Assembly: GCF_007744515.1 (NCBI RefSeq)
Contig: NZ_CP036268.1
Coordinates: forward strand, 2,891,712-2,955,711
DNA: 64,000 bases
Origin: Stratiformator vulcanicus
Lineage (GTDB): Bacteria; Planctomycetota; Planctomycetia; Planctomycetales; Planctomycetaceae
Direction of reading: 5' to 3'
Shown: positions 27,912-36,268 of the stretch, one piece after another
Numbering within the stretch: the first letter of the stretch is position 1
Layout: each line of letters opens with the position of its first letter
Position numbers and translations under genes: made by a program
Notes under the pieces: model-generated
Told to the model about the DNA's origin: nothing
Seen by the model: only the letters and a program-made list of their open reading frames with translations
The model's database searches: none

Positions 27912-30002
27912 ATGCCCAAATTTGAGCTCGTTAGCGATTTTGCACCCGGCGGCGATCAGCCTAAGGCAATTGATTCGCTCATCCGCGGTCTCAAAGACGA
28001 CAAGCGCGAGCAGGTGCTACTCGGGGTCACCGGATCGGGTAAGACGTTCTCGATCGCGAATGTCATTCAAAGCGTGCAACGGCCGACGTTAGTTCTTTCA
28101 CACAACAAAACTCTTGCCGCGCAGCTCTACGGGGAGCTTAAAGAGTTTTTCCCGAATAATGCGGTCAGCTATTTCGTCAGCTATTATGACTACTATCAGC
28201 CGGAGGCCTATATCCCGCAGCGGGATATCTATATCGAAAAAGACTCTTCGATTAATGAAGAAATTGATCGGCTCCGGCTCCGGGCGACAAGTTCGCTAGT
28301 CAGTCGCCGTGACGTGATCGTCGTCGCGAGCGTCAGTTGCATCTACGGCCTCGGTTCGCCGAAAGATTATCTCGACATGATGGTCCCGCTCATCGTCGGC
28401 GAGGAGATCGAGCGAGACGACTTTCTGCGCAAATTAATCGACATTCAATATGAGCGCAAAGACTATGAACTCTCGCGGGCGACATTCCGAGTCCGCGGAG
28501 ACGTTATCGAACTGTGGCCCGCGTACGAAGAATACGCCTATCGAATTGAATTGTGGGGCGACGAGGTCGAATCGTTGGCGGTGATTCATCCCACCTCTGG
28601 CGAGTCGCTAAAATCGCTTCAAGAAATTTATGTCTATCCGGCCAAGCATTATGTGTTGCCGCAAAGCAGCATTGATCGGGCGATGGGGGAAATCGAAGGC
28701 GAGTTGAATGATTCACTCGAGGCGTTCCAGAGAGAGGGCAAGCTCCTTGAAGCCCAGCGACTGGCGGCCCGCACGAGGTACGACGTCGAATTACTAAAAG
28801 AAGTCGGCTTTTGCCCGGGCATTGAAAATTACAGCCGCGCACTGTCCGGCCGAAAGCCGGGAGAGCCGCCCTATACACTACTCGACTTTTTCCCGGACGA
28901 TTTCATCACGGTGGTCGATGAGTCGCATGTGACGATGCCTCAAATCCGCGCCATGTTTAACGGCGATCAAGCGCGAAAAAAAGTTTTGGTCGAGCACGGG
29001 TTTCGGCTCCCGATGGCCATGGACAACAGGCCGTTGCAGTTTGACGAATGGCTCGGTCGCACCAAACAGACGATCTATGTCTCGGCAACTCCCGGGGAAT
29101 GGGAACTTGAACGAACTGAAGGCGAAATCATCGAGCAGGTGATTCGTCCGACGGGACTGATCGACCCCTTAATTCACGTCATTGCAGCCCGCGGACAGGT
29201 ACCGCATTTACTGGAAGAGATTAAAAGGCGGACCGAGCGAAATGAACGTGTCCTGGTCACCTGTTTGACGAAACGGCTTTCCGAGGACCTGACCAACTAT
29301 ATGCAGGAAGAAGGGATTAAATGTCAGTGGCTGCATTCAGAAATGGACGCGATTGAACGGGTGCAGGTACTGCGGGAACTTCGCGAAGGAAAGTTCGACG
29401 CCGTGGTCGGCGTCAACCTGCTGCGAGAAGGCCTCGACCTGCCGGAAGTCTCGCTTGTCGCAATTCTTGACGCCGATAAAGAAGGGTTCTTGAGAAGCGA
29501 GACCAGTCTGGTACAGACCATCGGCCGCTCGGCTCGCAACGTCAATGCCGAGGTCATTCTCTACGCCGACAAGGTGACCGAGAGTATGCGGCTGGCGATT
29601 GAAGAGACAAACCGTCGGCGTGAAAAGCAGTTGGCCTATAACAAAACGCACGGCATCACACCCGCCACCATCAAGAAAGCAATTCGTCGCGGCATTGAGG
29701 ACGAAATTGAGGCGCGGCAGATCGTCCAGAAGGCAGCTGGAACCACAGACGAAACTCAATACGTCACCCAGGAATATATCAGCGAGCTCGAGGCCGAGAT
29801 GCTCGCGGCGGCTCAGAATTTGGAATTCGAGCGGGCGGCACAGTTGCGAGATCGCATCGAGCAACTTAAACAGCAGATCGGGCAACCGCTGGAGGCCGAA
29901 TCGTCGCGTTCGAACGATCGCTCAGGGGGGCGCGGTCGAAAGGGCAGGCGACGCGGAGGGGGCAGCCGTCGATCGGTTCCGAAACCTTCGCGGGGCGAAT
30001 GA
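27912..30002 (+). CDS. uvrB: Excinuclease ABC subunit B
   Basis: The damage-verifying helicase-like subunit of nucleotide excision repair. At 696 aa it is normal length. It shows GVTGSGKTFSIANVI (Walker A), the damage-probing beta-hairpin region YYDYYQPEAYIPQRD, VVDESHVTMPQ (Walker B), the motif V/VI blocks GVNLLREGLDLPEVSLVAIL and QTIGRSARN, and a C-terminal UVR domain (LEAEMLAAAQNLEFERAAQL) for UvrC contact. The last 40 residues are Arg/Gly/Ser-rich and variable. No Shine-Dalgarno is visible before the ATG. Confidence 0.98.
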   Translation: MPKFELVSDFAPGGDQPKAIDSLIRGLKDDKREQVLLGVTGSGKTFSIANVIQSVQRPTLVLSHNKTLAAQLYGELKEFFPNNAVSYFVSYYDYYQPEAYIPQRDIYIEKDSSINEEIDRLRLRATSSLVSRRDVIVVASVSCIYGLGSPKDYLDMMVPLIVGEEIERDDFLRKLIDIQYERKDYELSRATFRVRGDVIELWPAYEEYAYRIELWGDEVESLAVIHPTSGESLKSLQEIYVYPAKHYVLPQSSIDRAMGEIEGELNDSLEAFQREGKLLEAQRLAARTRYDVELLKEVGFCPGIENYSRALSGRKPGEPPYTLLDFFPDDFITVVDESHVTMPQIRAMFNGDQARKKVLVEHGFRLPMAMDNRPLQFDEWLGRTKQTIYVSATPGEWELERTEGEIIEQVIRPTGLIDPLIHVIAARGQVPHLLEEIKRRTERNERVLVTCLTKRLSEDLTNYMQEEGIKCQWLHSEMDAIERVQVLRELREGKFDAVVGVNLLREGLDLPEVSLVAILDADKEGFLRSETSLVQTIGRSARNVNAEVILYADKVTESMRLAIEETNRRREKQLAYNKTHGITPATIKKAIRRGIEDEIEARQIVQKAAGTTDETQYVTQEYISELEAEMLAAAQNLEFERAAQLRDRIEQLKQQIGQPLEAESSRSNDRSGGRGRKGRRRGGGSRRSVPKPSRGE

Positions 30003-30041
30003 CGACGTGAGACATCCCCGATCATCGACCGCCGAGATTAT

Positions 30042-30308
30042 TCAGAGCACCCAAAGCCCGACATACCAATCGACGAATCGTCCGAAGGGTTCGAACTCAC
30101 ACGCCAAAGCGAGCGGATAAAAGTATGCGGCCGCCAAACGACTGCCGTCGACGTAATAGGCGTCGTAAACTGTCCAATAGAGCGGCCCGGCGAGTATGAG
30201 GATCGTCACGAAGTACAGAACGAGCGAAATCAAAAGATACGCCGGCAGCCACATCAGAAAATGTCTGACGGAGAATCTGCGCTGTTCGTTGTTGGTGACC
30301 TCTGACAT
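30042..30308 (-). CDS. Small membrane protein
   Basis: Hypothetical, 88 aa. A charged N-terminus (MSEVTNNEQRRFSVRH) is followed by a long hydrophobic segment (about residues 18-48, LMWLPAYLLISLVLYFVTIL) and an aromatic-rich second half (YWTVYDAYYVDG, FVDWYVGLWVL) that may form a second membrane pass. It is convergent with uvrB (40 bp) and 63 bp downstream of murG on the same strand, so it may belong to that transcript. The family is not recognised. Confidence 0.6.
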   Translation of the reverse strand: MSEVTNNEQRRFSVRHFLMWLPAYLLISLVLYFVTILILAGPLYWTVYDAYYVDGSRLAAAYFYPLALACEFEPFGRFVDWYVGLWVL

Positions 30309-30371
30309 GGCCTTACAATAACAGGTGTTGTCTCAGCCGAAAGCGTTGCCGCGCGGTTTGCTTCCCATTCT

Positions 30372-31511
30372 TCATGCCGCGTGCCGGGCAGCCGCGGTAT
30401 CGAGTATCGCCTCACAGACTCGCTGACTGGCATTCGGTCGTGCGAGTTTCGCCATGGCAGCCGCCATTTTGCGACGCTTCGCCGCATCGCTGAGCAGCCG
30501 CTCCATCGCGGCAGTGATCGCGCCGGTTGCAGTCTCCGACCGCTCCGAGATGACGTCAGCCGCGCCGTATTTCGCCAGATGCAATGCGTTTTTCGTTTGA
30601 TGGTCGCGAATCGCACCGGGGTACGGGATACAAATCGCAGGCACTGCCGCGCAGGCCAGTTCGGCCAGACTGGTCGCCCCGGCCCGCGTTACGGCAAATC
30701 CGGCGGACCGATAATGTTCGGGCAAGTCATTAAAGAATGCTCGCACTTCGGCGTCGATGCCCAATGTCTGATAACGATCGCGGACCATCTCCACATCAGC
30801 CGACCCGGTCTGATGAATGATTCTCCAACCGGCGAGCCGATCTCTGAGCCGTTCGGCGGCCACGAGCGCCAACTGGTTGACCCCACGAGCCCCCTGACTT
30901 CCTCCCAGTACCAATATCGACGTGCGAGATCGACCAAACGACTGAGCGTGCAGCGCGGCGACAGTTTGATCAACAGGATTTCCTGTGCATTGCGTGGCGA
31001 CCGACCGCGGCAGTAGTTCGGCGGTCTCCTCAAACGACGTGCAAACGAGGCTGGCTGTCCGGCTGAGCCAACTTGTCGCGCGGCCGGGCACGATGTTTTG
31101 CTCCATGAGTATCCGCCGGACTCCCGTCATAGAAGCCGCGGCAACGAGCGGGACCGAAGCGTAACCGCCGAGCCCGATCACCGCCGCCGGCGATTTCTCG
31201 CGTAGCAACCGAACGGCCGCCTGTAACGCTTTTCCATTCTTGTAGGCGAAGCGAACCGGATTTCCGCGTAGCGAGGTCGACGGTTCGAGCGGAAGCGAAA
31301 GATGTTCGAACCCGGAATGTGCCAAAACGGTCGATTCGATCGCGCGACCGGAGCCGACGAAGATGATTCGGGAGTGCGGCAGCGATGCTCGAATTTGATG
31401 CGCCACCGCGAGCCCCGGCATCAAATGGCCCCCGCTGCCGCCGCCAGCGAATAGGAACGTCGGACCCAGTTCAACTCGGATCGGAGTCGCCGGCAGAGAG
31501 ATCAACGTCAT
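30372..31511 (-). CDS. murG: UDP-GlcNAc:lipid I N-acetylglucosaminyltransferase
   Basis: The GT28 enzyme that converts lipid I to lipid II at the inner face of the cytoplasmic membrane. The 379-aa protein has the N-terminal glycine loop FAGGGSGGHLMPGLAVA, GLGGYASVPLV, EQNIVPGRATSWLS, the second glycine loop VLGGSQGARGVNQ, and the UDP-GlcNAc site ITRAGATSLAEL-like stretch (VTRAGATSLAELACAAVPAI) then PYPGAIRDHQTKNA. Its ATG overlaps the stop of ftsW by four bases (ATGA), so translation is coupled. The pair shows that this organism keeps the late peptidoglycan pathway. Confidence 0.97.
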   Translation of the reverse strand: MTLISLPATPIRVELGPTFLFAGGGSGGHLMPGLAVAHQIRASLPHSRIIFVGSGRAIESTVLAHSGFEHLSLPLEPSTSLRGNPVRFAYKNGKALQAAVRLLREKSPAAVIGLGGYASVPLVAAASMTGVRRILMEQNIVPGRATSWLSRTASLVCTSFEETAELLPRSVATQCTGNPVDQTVAALHAQSFGRSRTSILVLGGSQGARGVNQLALVAAERLRDRLAGWRIIHQTGSADVEMVRDRYQTLGIDAEVRAFFNDLPEHYRSAGFAVTRAGATSLAELACAAVPAICIPYPGAIRDHQTKNALHLAKYGAADVISERSETATGAITAAMERLLSDAAKRRKMAAAMAKLARPNASQRVCEAILDTAAARHAA

Positions 31512-32704
31512 CGGCCAACTCCCGAGTGAGCGGGAATGGCGACACGTTGCCAGTGCGGTCCGGTCAGCATTTCAGGCTCGGCGGACAGTTCGGCATCTTC
31601 GCTGCGTGTCGTCTTGACCCGTTCGAGCCCCGCCATCGAGACGATCATCCCCAAGGCGGTCAAACTGACGACGAGGTTGCTGCCCCCGTAACTCAGAAAC
31701 GGATGCGGAATGCCTTTCGAGGGAAGCAGCGCTGTTGCAACCCCGGCGTTAATCGTGGCCTGCAATGCGAGTTGGCACAGCAATGTGACGCCGACCAATC
31801 GGCGAAACCGACCGATCCCCGGTCGGGAGAGCAATTTCAGCCCCGACACGAACAGCACCATCCAAGTCGCGATGAGACCGAGCGTCCCGACGAGGCCGAG
31901 TTCTTCACCAAGGACGGCAAACACGAAATCGGTATTCGGCTCCGGCAGGAAACTGAGCTTTTGCCAACCACGGCCTAAGCCGGTGCCGGTCCATCCCCCC
32001 GATCCCAAGGTGATCAGCGACTGCCGAAGTTGATAGGGGGCTGATTGCGGATCAGCCCAGGCTTTCAAGAAGCCTGTGATTCGTTCCCACTGATAGGGCC
32101 GAAGCATAGCCAGCGCGATGGCCGCCGGGATGACTGCCGAGCCGAACAGGGCGAACCGCCACAAGGGGGCTCCGGCTGCGAAAATAAGCACCGCCAAGCC
32201 GATCGCCAAGAACAACGATGTCCCGAGATCAGGCTCCAAGAATACGAGCGGTATCAACACCCCGGCCGGCACCATGAGTAGCGGGCCGCGAAGCAATTGA
32301 GGAACTTTCATTCGCGATCGCTGCGCGATGAGAAACGCCGTCATCAATGGAAGCACTAATTTCGCCAGCTCGGATGGCTGAAGCGAGACGCCAGCGAATC
32401 GGAACCAACGGCGGGCCGCATTGACCTCGGTTCCGATCCCGGGCACCAGAACCAGCAGCAGGAGCACTGCGACCGCGGCAAAGGCGAATGGACTGAGACG
32501 AAACCACCACTTCGGCGGCAGCAGGGCGGCGGCGACTCCTCCGACCAAACCGATGCAAAACTGAGCCGCGTGTCGCCAGAGATAGGCCTCTTCGCGGTCC
32601 GTCGGACGCGACGTGATACTCGCACTCTGCACGAATAGCATTCCGCCGGCGACAAGAATCGCCGCGGCGCAGATCATGACACGAGCTTCGGGACGGAGAG
32701 CCAT
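31508..32704 (-). CDS. ftsW: SEDS-family peptidoglycan polymerase FtsW/RodA
   Basis: A 398-aa polytopic protein of the SEDS family of lipid II glycosyltransferases. Diagnostic blocks are ARRWFRFAGVSLQPSELAKL, FLEPDLGTSLF (the catalytic Asp region), RPYQWERITGFL, LGSGGWTGTGLGRGWQKLSF, LPEPNTDFVFAVLGEELGLV and PSKGIPHPFLSYGGSNLV. I favour ftsW over rodA because it is coupled to murG as in dcw clusters; no penicillin-binding protein or ftsZ is nearby. The ribosome site is weak. A short C-terminal extension of about 40 residues is cytosolic. Confidence 0.93.
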   Translation of the reverse strand: MALRPEARVMICAAAILVAGGMLFVQSASITSRPTDREEAYLWRHAAQFCIGLVGGVAAALLPPKWWFRLSPFAFAAVAVLLLLVLVPGIGTEVNAARRWFRFAGVSLQPSELAKLVLPLMTAFLIAQRSRMKVPQLLRGPLLMVPAGVLIPLVFLEPDLGTSLFLAIGLAVLIFAAGAPLWRFALFGSAVIPAAIALAMLRPYQWERITGFLKAWADPQSAPYQLRQSLITLGSGGWTGTGLGRGWQKLSFLPEPNTDFVFAVLGEELGLVGTLGLIATWMVLFVSGLKLLSRPGIGRFRRLVGVTLLCQLALQATINAGVATALLPSKGIPHPFLSYGGSNLVVSLTALGMIVSMAGLERVKTTRSEDAELSAEPEMLTGPHWQRVAIPAHSGVGR

Positions 32705-32755
32705 GCCCGAGTGATCGCGAAATCAGGCCGTTTCGGCAATCCCGATCTGTCACCC

Positions 32756-32876
32756 AGAAGCGATTTCAATACCAGCCAGAGGCGCAAGCCGATGGTCGAT
32801 CAACCAGCGATTTTCCCGACGTCTTGCGCCTCGGGCTTGTATACGAGGCGATTTGATACCGCTTCTAGCCGGATGG
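32756..32876. repeat. Imperfect about 120-bp palindrome upstream of ftsW
   Basis: Ends AGAAGCG (32756-32762) and CGCTTCT (32870-32876) are inverted, as are GAGGCGCAAG (32779-32788) and CTTGCGCCTC (32823-32832). The intervening arms match only partly. It fills the gap between the DUF502 gene and ftsW and may be another dispersed repeat or MITE-like remnant. Confidence 0.6.
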
Positions 32877-32886
32877 TACGGAACGT

Positions 32887-33630
32887 CTACGTACTGCCAT
32901 CGTCCTGGTGATCGACGGCAGGTCTGCCACTGGTTTCGTAGGTTTTTGACGTCCCGTCTTCGGGTTGATATGGGATCGTCGGGGGAAGGGTGAGGCCGCC
33001 TGACATCAGTAATTTCCAGACGTCTTTTGTCGGCCAGTCGGTATACACAATTTTCTCTTCTGGAAGGATCAACGTGTAACCGGATGGCGGAAACAAGACC
33101 AGTGGTACGTAGACGGCGACGAGCGAACTGCCGTCGGGTTGCTTCGACTTCGTCATCAGATAGCCGGCCATCCGCGTCTCCGGTTGAGGAAACGGGACCA
33201 GCACGACGGTATCGACATCAGCCAGGCCAGGTCTCCCCGTCATGGCATGGACGGTGTCCCGAATGGCTGTGTACAGCGTCGAAATGCCCGGAATCTTTTC
33301 GAAGAACCAGTTCATCAGCTTTTGCAGCCGCAGCCGCGCGAGCAGTCCCATCAGAAATAGAAACGCGACCGCTGCCACGATCGACAGCAACGGCGCCCAA
33401 TAGGCCAACGCCGTGTCTTCCGCGCTCTTGGGCAGCACCAGCTTGAGCAGCGGATCGATGAAGTACGAATTGATCAGAAAATAGATGTATTGGAAAATTG
33501 CCAGCAGAACGACGATCGGCAGGATAAATGCCGCCCCACCCATCAACGTTCTCACGAGCCAACCGACGCCACTGCTTCCGATGGATTTCGAAGTCTGCTG
33601 TTCGGGTTGTTCGTCATTGCTGTTTGCCAT
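32887..33630 (-). CDS. DUF502 family membrane protein
   Basis: A 247-aa protein with two N-terminal membrane segments (about residues 28-55, GGAAFILPIVVLLAIFQYIY, and 78-100, LLSIVAAVAFLFLMGLLARL), then the family's soluble part: FFEKIPGISTLYTAIRDTVH, VVLVPFPQPETRMAGYL, and VYVPLVLFPPSGYTLILPEE. The function is not established. ATG 33630 follows GAGGA by six bases; an in-frame ATG at 33669 is less likely. It lies upstream of ftsW-murG on the same strand. Confidence 0.9.
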   Translation of the reverse strand: MANSNDEQPEQQTSKSIGSSGVGWLVRTLMGGAAFILPIVVLLAIFQYIYFLINSYFIDPLLKLVLPKSAEDTALAYWAPLLSIVAAVAFLFLMGLLARLRLQKLMNWFFEKIPGISTLYTAIRDTVHAMTGRPGLADVDTVVLVPFPQPETRMAGYLMTKSKQPDGSSLVAVYVPLVLFPPSGYTLILPEEKIVYTDWPTKDVWKLLMSGGLTLPPTIPYQPEDGTSKTYETSGRPAVDHQDDGST

Positions 33631-33797
33631 GGTGATCCTCTGAGAACTTTGCGCGGGCTGCTGACTCATCCTGCTCGGACGGGGGCGCGGTCACAACCGG
33701 GGCATTACTGATCTGCGTTGAATCGCTTCCCGACGGCCTCCATCTCGGTTCTTGAATCACGGTTCAGCCCGCCGAGGTCTCCCGGTATCCTGCGTGC

Positions 33798-35630
33798 ATG
33801 ATGAGCTCATCGGAGTCGACGCAGCCCCCCGAAGGGCTCCCGATCGCCAATATTGCCGCCTACAAATTCGTGTCGATCACCGGATTGGCCGAACGACGGT
33901 CGATGTTGCGCGAGCGATGCAAGGACCTCGGCCTTAAGGGGACGATTCTGCTCAGTCCGGAGGGCATTAATCTGTTCCTCGCCGGGCGTCGTTCGCCTGT
34001 CAGTGAGTTCGTCAACGAAATTCAGATAGATGCCGAGATCGGTGAACTCGACGTGAAGTGGAGTTACAGCGAGAGCCAGCCATTCAGCCGGACGCTTGTG
34101 AAGGTCAAGCAAGAGATTATCGCCTTCGGCGTCGACGGAATCGCCCCCGGCCGCAGCACCTCGCCCAAGCTCCCGGCGAAAGAACTTAAGCAGTGGCTCG
34201 ACGAAGGTCGACCGATCACCCTGCTCGACACGCGGAACGACTACGAGGTCCGGCTCGGCACTTTCGAAGGGGCCGTCCCGATCGGCGTTGACCACTTCCG
34301 CGACTTCCCCGCAGCCGTCGAGGAGCTGCCGGAGGAAATGAAGGATCAGCCGGTCGTCATGTTCTGCACCGGCGGCATCCGGTGCGAAAAAGCGGGGCCG
34401 ATGATGGAGCAGGCCGGCTTCCGCAGCATCTTCCAACTCGAGGGAGGCATCCTCAAATACTTCGAGGAATGCGGCGATGCGCATTACGACGGCGACTGCT
34501 TTGTGTTCGACCAGCGCGTCGCCGTTGACCCGGATTTGCGTGAAACCGACACGAAACAATGTTTTTCGTGTCAGGCGCCGCTGACTTTGGAGGAGCAGCA
34601 GTCGGAGCTTTATGAGCCGCCGGTGTCGTGTCCGCACTGTCATGAGTCGTCGCAGGAGAAGATGCAGCGATTACTTCGCTACCGCGAAGAACAGATGAAA
34701 GTCATCGCCTCGCCCCTGCCGGGAAGCAAGCCGTACGAGCTGCGCCGCCCGATGCAAATCGCCGCGAAACATGCCGGGCGGGCCTTGCGAGACGTTCTGA
34801 TCGAGATGTTCCCGGGCGTTTCGACCAAAGAGTGGGACGATCGATTTCGCTTGGGTCGCATTGTGTTTGGCAATGAAACAGTCCTCCCCGACCGCATTGT
34901 CACGGCGGGCGAGCGGTACGAAAACGTGAAGCCGGAGGCGGTCGAGCCGAACGTGAATGCCGACATTCGCTTTCTCTACGAAGACGACGCGATCGTCGTG
35001 GTCGACAAGCCCGCCCCGCTGCCCATGCACCCGTGCGGGCGATTCCAGCGCAACTCGCTCACCTATCTGCTCAATGAGCTTTACGCCCCCCAGGTGGTCC
35101 GCATCGTTCACCGGCTCGATGCCAATACCACCGGCGTCGTCGTGCTCGCCCGCACAAGAGATGTGGCCCGCAAGCTGCAACCGCAGTTCGCGCGAGGCGA
35201 AGTCGAAAAGACGTACATCGCTCATGTACATGGTCACCCGCCAAGTGACGAATTTACCTGCGATGCCCCCATCGGCAGCGGCTCCGTTGAAGCGGGGGCC
35301 CGTGAAATCGATGAATCCGGCCTCGCCTCTCTGACCCGTTTCCAAGTCCGCGACCGCTTCTCCGACGGTACGGCTCTTGTCGAAGCGATGCCCGAAACGG
35401 GCCGCACCAATCAGATCCGGCTCCACCTGTGGCACTTGGGCCACCCGATCATCGGCGACCCAACTTATCAACAGGATGGCGTCCGAGAGAACCGGCAGAC
35501 GCTATCGGTTGATGAACCACCGATGCGGCTGCACGCGGTCGAACTGCGCCTCCGGCATCCGACTACTGGCACGCCGATCCGATTTGAATCCGCGTTGTCG
35601 AAGTCCATGGGCAGCAATACGAGTCTCTGA
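33798..35630 (+). CDS. TrhO rhodanese-type tRNA hydroxylase fused to RluA pseudouridine synthase
   Basis: A 610-aa two-enzyme fusion. Residues 1-290 are the TrhO/YceA family that makes 5-hydroxyuridine at tRNA U34: [17 protein letters not shown], the rhodanese loop [11 protein letters not shown] (Cys190), [11 protein letters not shown], and a Cys4 zinc-like module ([15 protein letters not shown]). Residues 310-605 are an RluA-type pseudouridine synthase: an S4-like start ([16 protein letters not shown]), [17 protein letters not shown], the catalytic [15 protein letters not shown] (Asp441), and [20 protein letters not shown]. Each half has normal length, so this is a true fusion without frameshift. 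It predicts coupled modification of one RNA, perhaps the tRNA anticodon arm. The RluA target is unknown. Confidence 0.9.
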   Translation: MMSSSESTQPPEGLPIANIAAYKFVSITGLAERRSMLRERCKDLGLKGTILLSPEGINLFLAGRRSPVSEFVNEIQIDAEIGELDVKWSYSESQPFSRTLVKVKQEIIAFGVDGIAPGRSTSPKLPAKELKQWLDEGRPITLLDTRNDYEVRLGTFEGAVPIGVDHFRDFPAAVEELPEEMKDQPVVMFCTGGIRCEKAGPMMEQAGFRSIFQLEGGILKYFEECGDAHYDGDCFVFDQRVAVDPDLRETDTKQCFSCQAPLTLEEQQSELYEPPVSCPHCHESSQEKMQRLLRYREEQMKVIASPLPGSKPYELRRPMQIAAKHAGRALRDVLIEMFPGVSTKEWDDRFRLGRIVFGNETVLPDRIVTAGERYENVKPEAVEPNVNADIRFLYEDDAIVVVDKPAPLPMHPCGRFQRNSLTYLLNELYAPQVVRIVHRLDANTTGVVVLARTRDVARKLQPQFARGEVEKTYIAHVHGHPPSDEFTCDAPIGSGSVEAGAREIDESGLASLTRFQVRDRFSDGTALVEAMPETGRTNQIRLHLWHLGHPIIGDPTYQQDGVRENRQTLSVDEPPMRLHAVELRLRHPTTGTPIRFESALSKSMGSNTSL

Positions 35631-35824
35631 CCGAGTCACCTCATCTCCGGCACGACGCATCCACAGCGAACCTCCCCAGCCGCTGGCTCGTGCTGAAGCA
35701 AGAAGACGGCGCGATCGACGAACTCTACGACCACGAGAATCTCGGCAACACGGCCGAAAAGGCAGAGCCGCGGTGCTCGATTACAAAGGATGTGCTGGGG
35801 TGGGAGCTACCTGCGGTGAACTGA
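35588..35824 (+). pseudogene. Possible orphan gene fragment
   Basis: A protein-like open frame without a plausible start overlaps the end of the TrhO-RluA gene in a different frame. Its distal part reads SRWLVLKQEDGAIDELYDHE, then NTAEKAEPRCSITKDVLGWELPAVN split across the end, and then stops. Composition and codon use look coding after 35680. It may be the C-terminal remnant of a degraded gene. The only internal starts are GTG 35690 and weak codons. Not recognised. Confidence 0.25.
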
Positions 35825-35875
35825 TCAGTGACTGGCTGCCTCGGATTTGAAACGACGGATAGAGAGGGCTCGAAG

Positions 35876-36181
35876 TCAGACAACTTGCTCGTACTCCATC
35901 GTGATCCCCGGTGCTTTCGCGTCCGCATCGAACCAGTGTTTGTTGACGGCACTGACTCTCACACCGAGATCAACCACTGTTACGCCGTCGCGGCTGAACC
36001 GCCGTTTCGACAACTCAACGACATTGAGTTCCGTTACGAGGCGAGATAGCCGCAATAGGAAGTCGACAGTACCGTCGTCGATGGCAAAGACGCGGAATTC
36101 GCTCTCAAACTCAACGGGCGGCATTGGCGACTCCTCATTCGGTAGAGGAATGCGAAGGTAACGATTTCTGAAGAGCATCAT
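35876..36181 (-). CDS. Hypothetical protein, 101 aa
   Basis: Not recognised. The frame has balanced, protein-like composition: LFRNRYLRIPLPNEESPMPP, FRVFAIDDGTVDFLLRLSRL, GVTVVDLGVRVSAVNKHWFD. ATG 36181 follows AGAGAG at about six bases; an in-frame GTG at 36217 lies upstream. No signal peptide or membrane segment. It is divergent from dnaE, with 87 bp between start codons. Confidence 0.55.
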   Translation of the reverse strand: MMLFRNRYLRIPLPNEESPMPPVEFESEFRVFAIDDGTVDFLLRLSRLVTELNVVELSKRRFSRDGVTVVDLGVRVSAVNKHWFDADAKAPGITMEYEQVV

Positions 36182-36268
36182 ACGGTTCTCTCTAACCGTT
36201 TCGATCCTCCTGTCCACCGGCTAAGATCACGCCGTCCCGCCCATCCGCGTTGACGGAGCAACTGCCTG

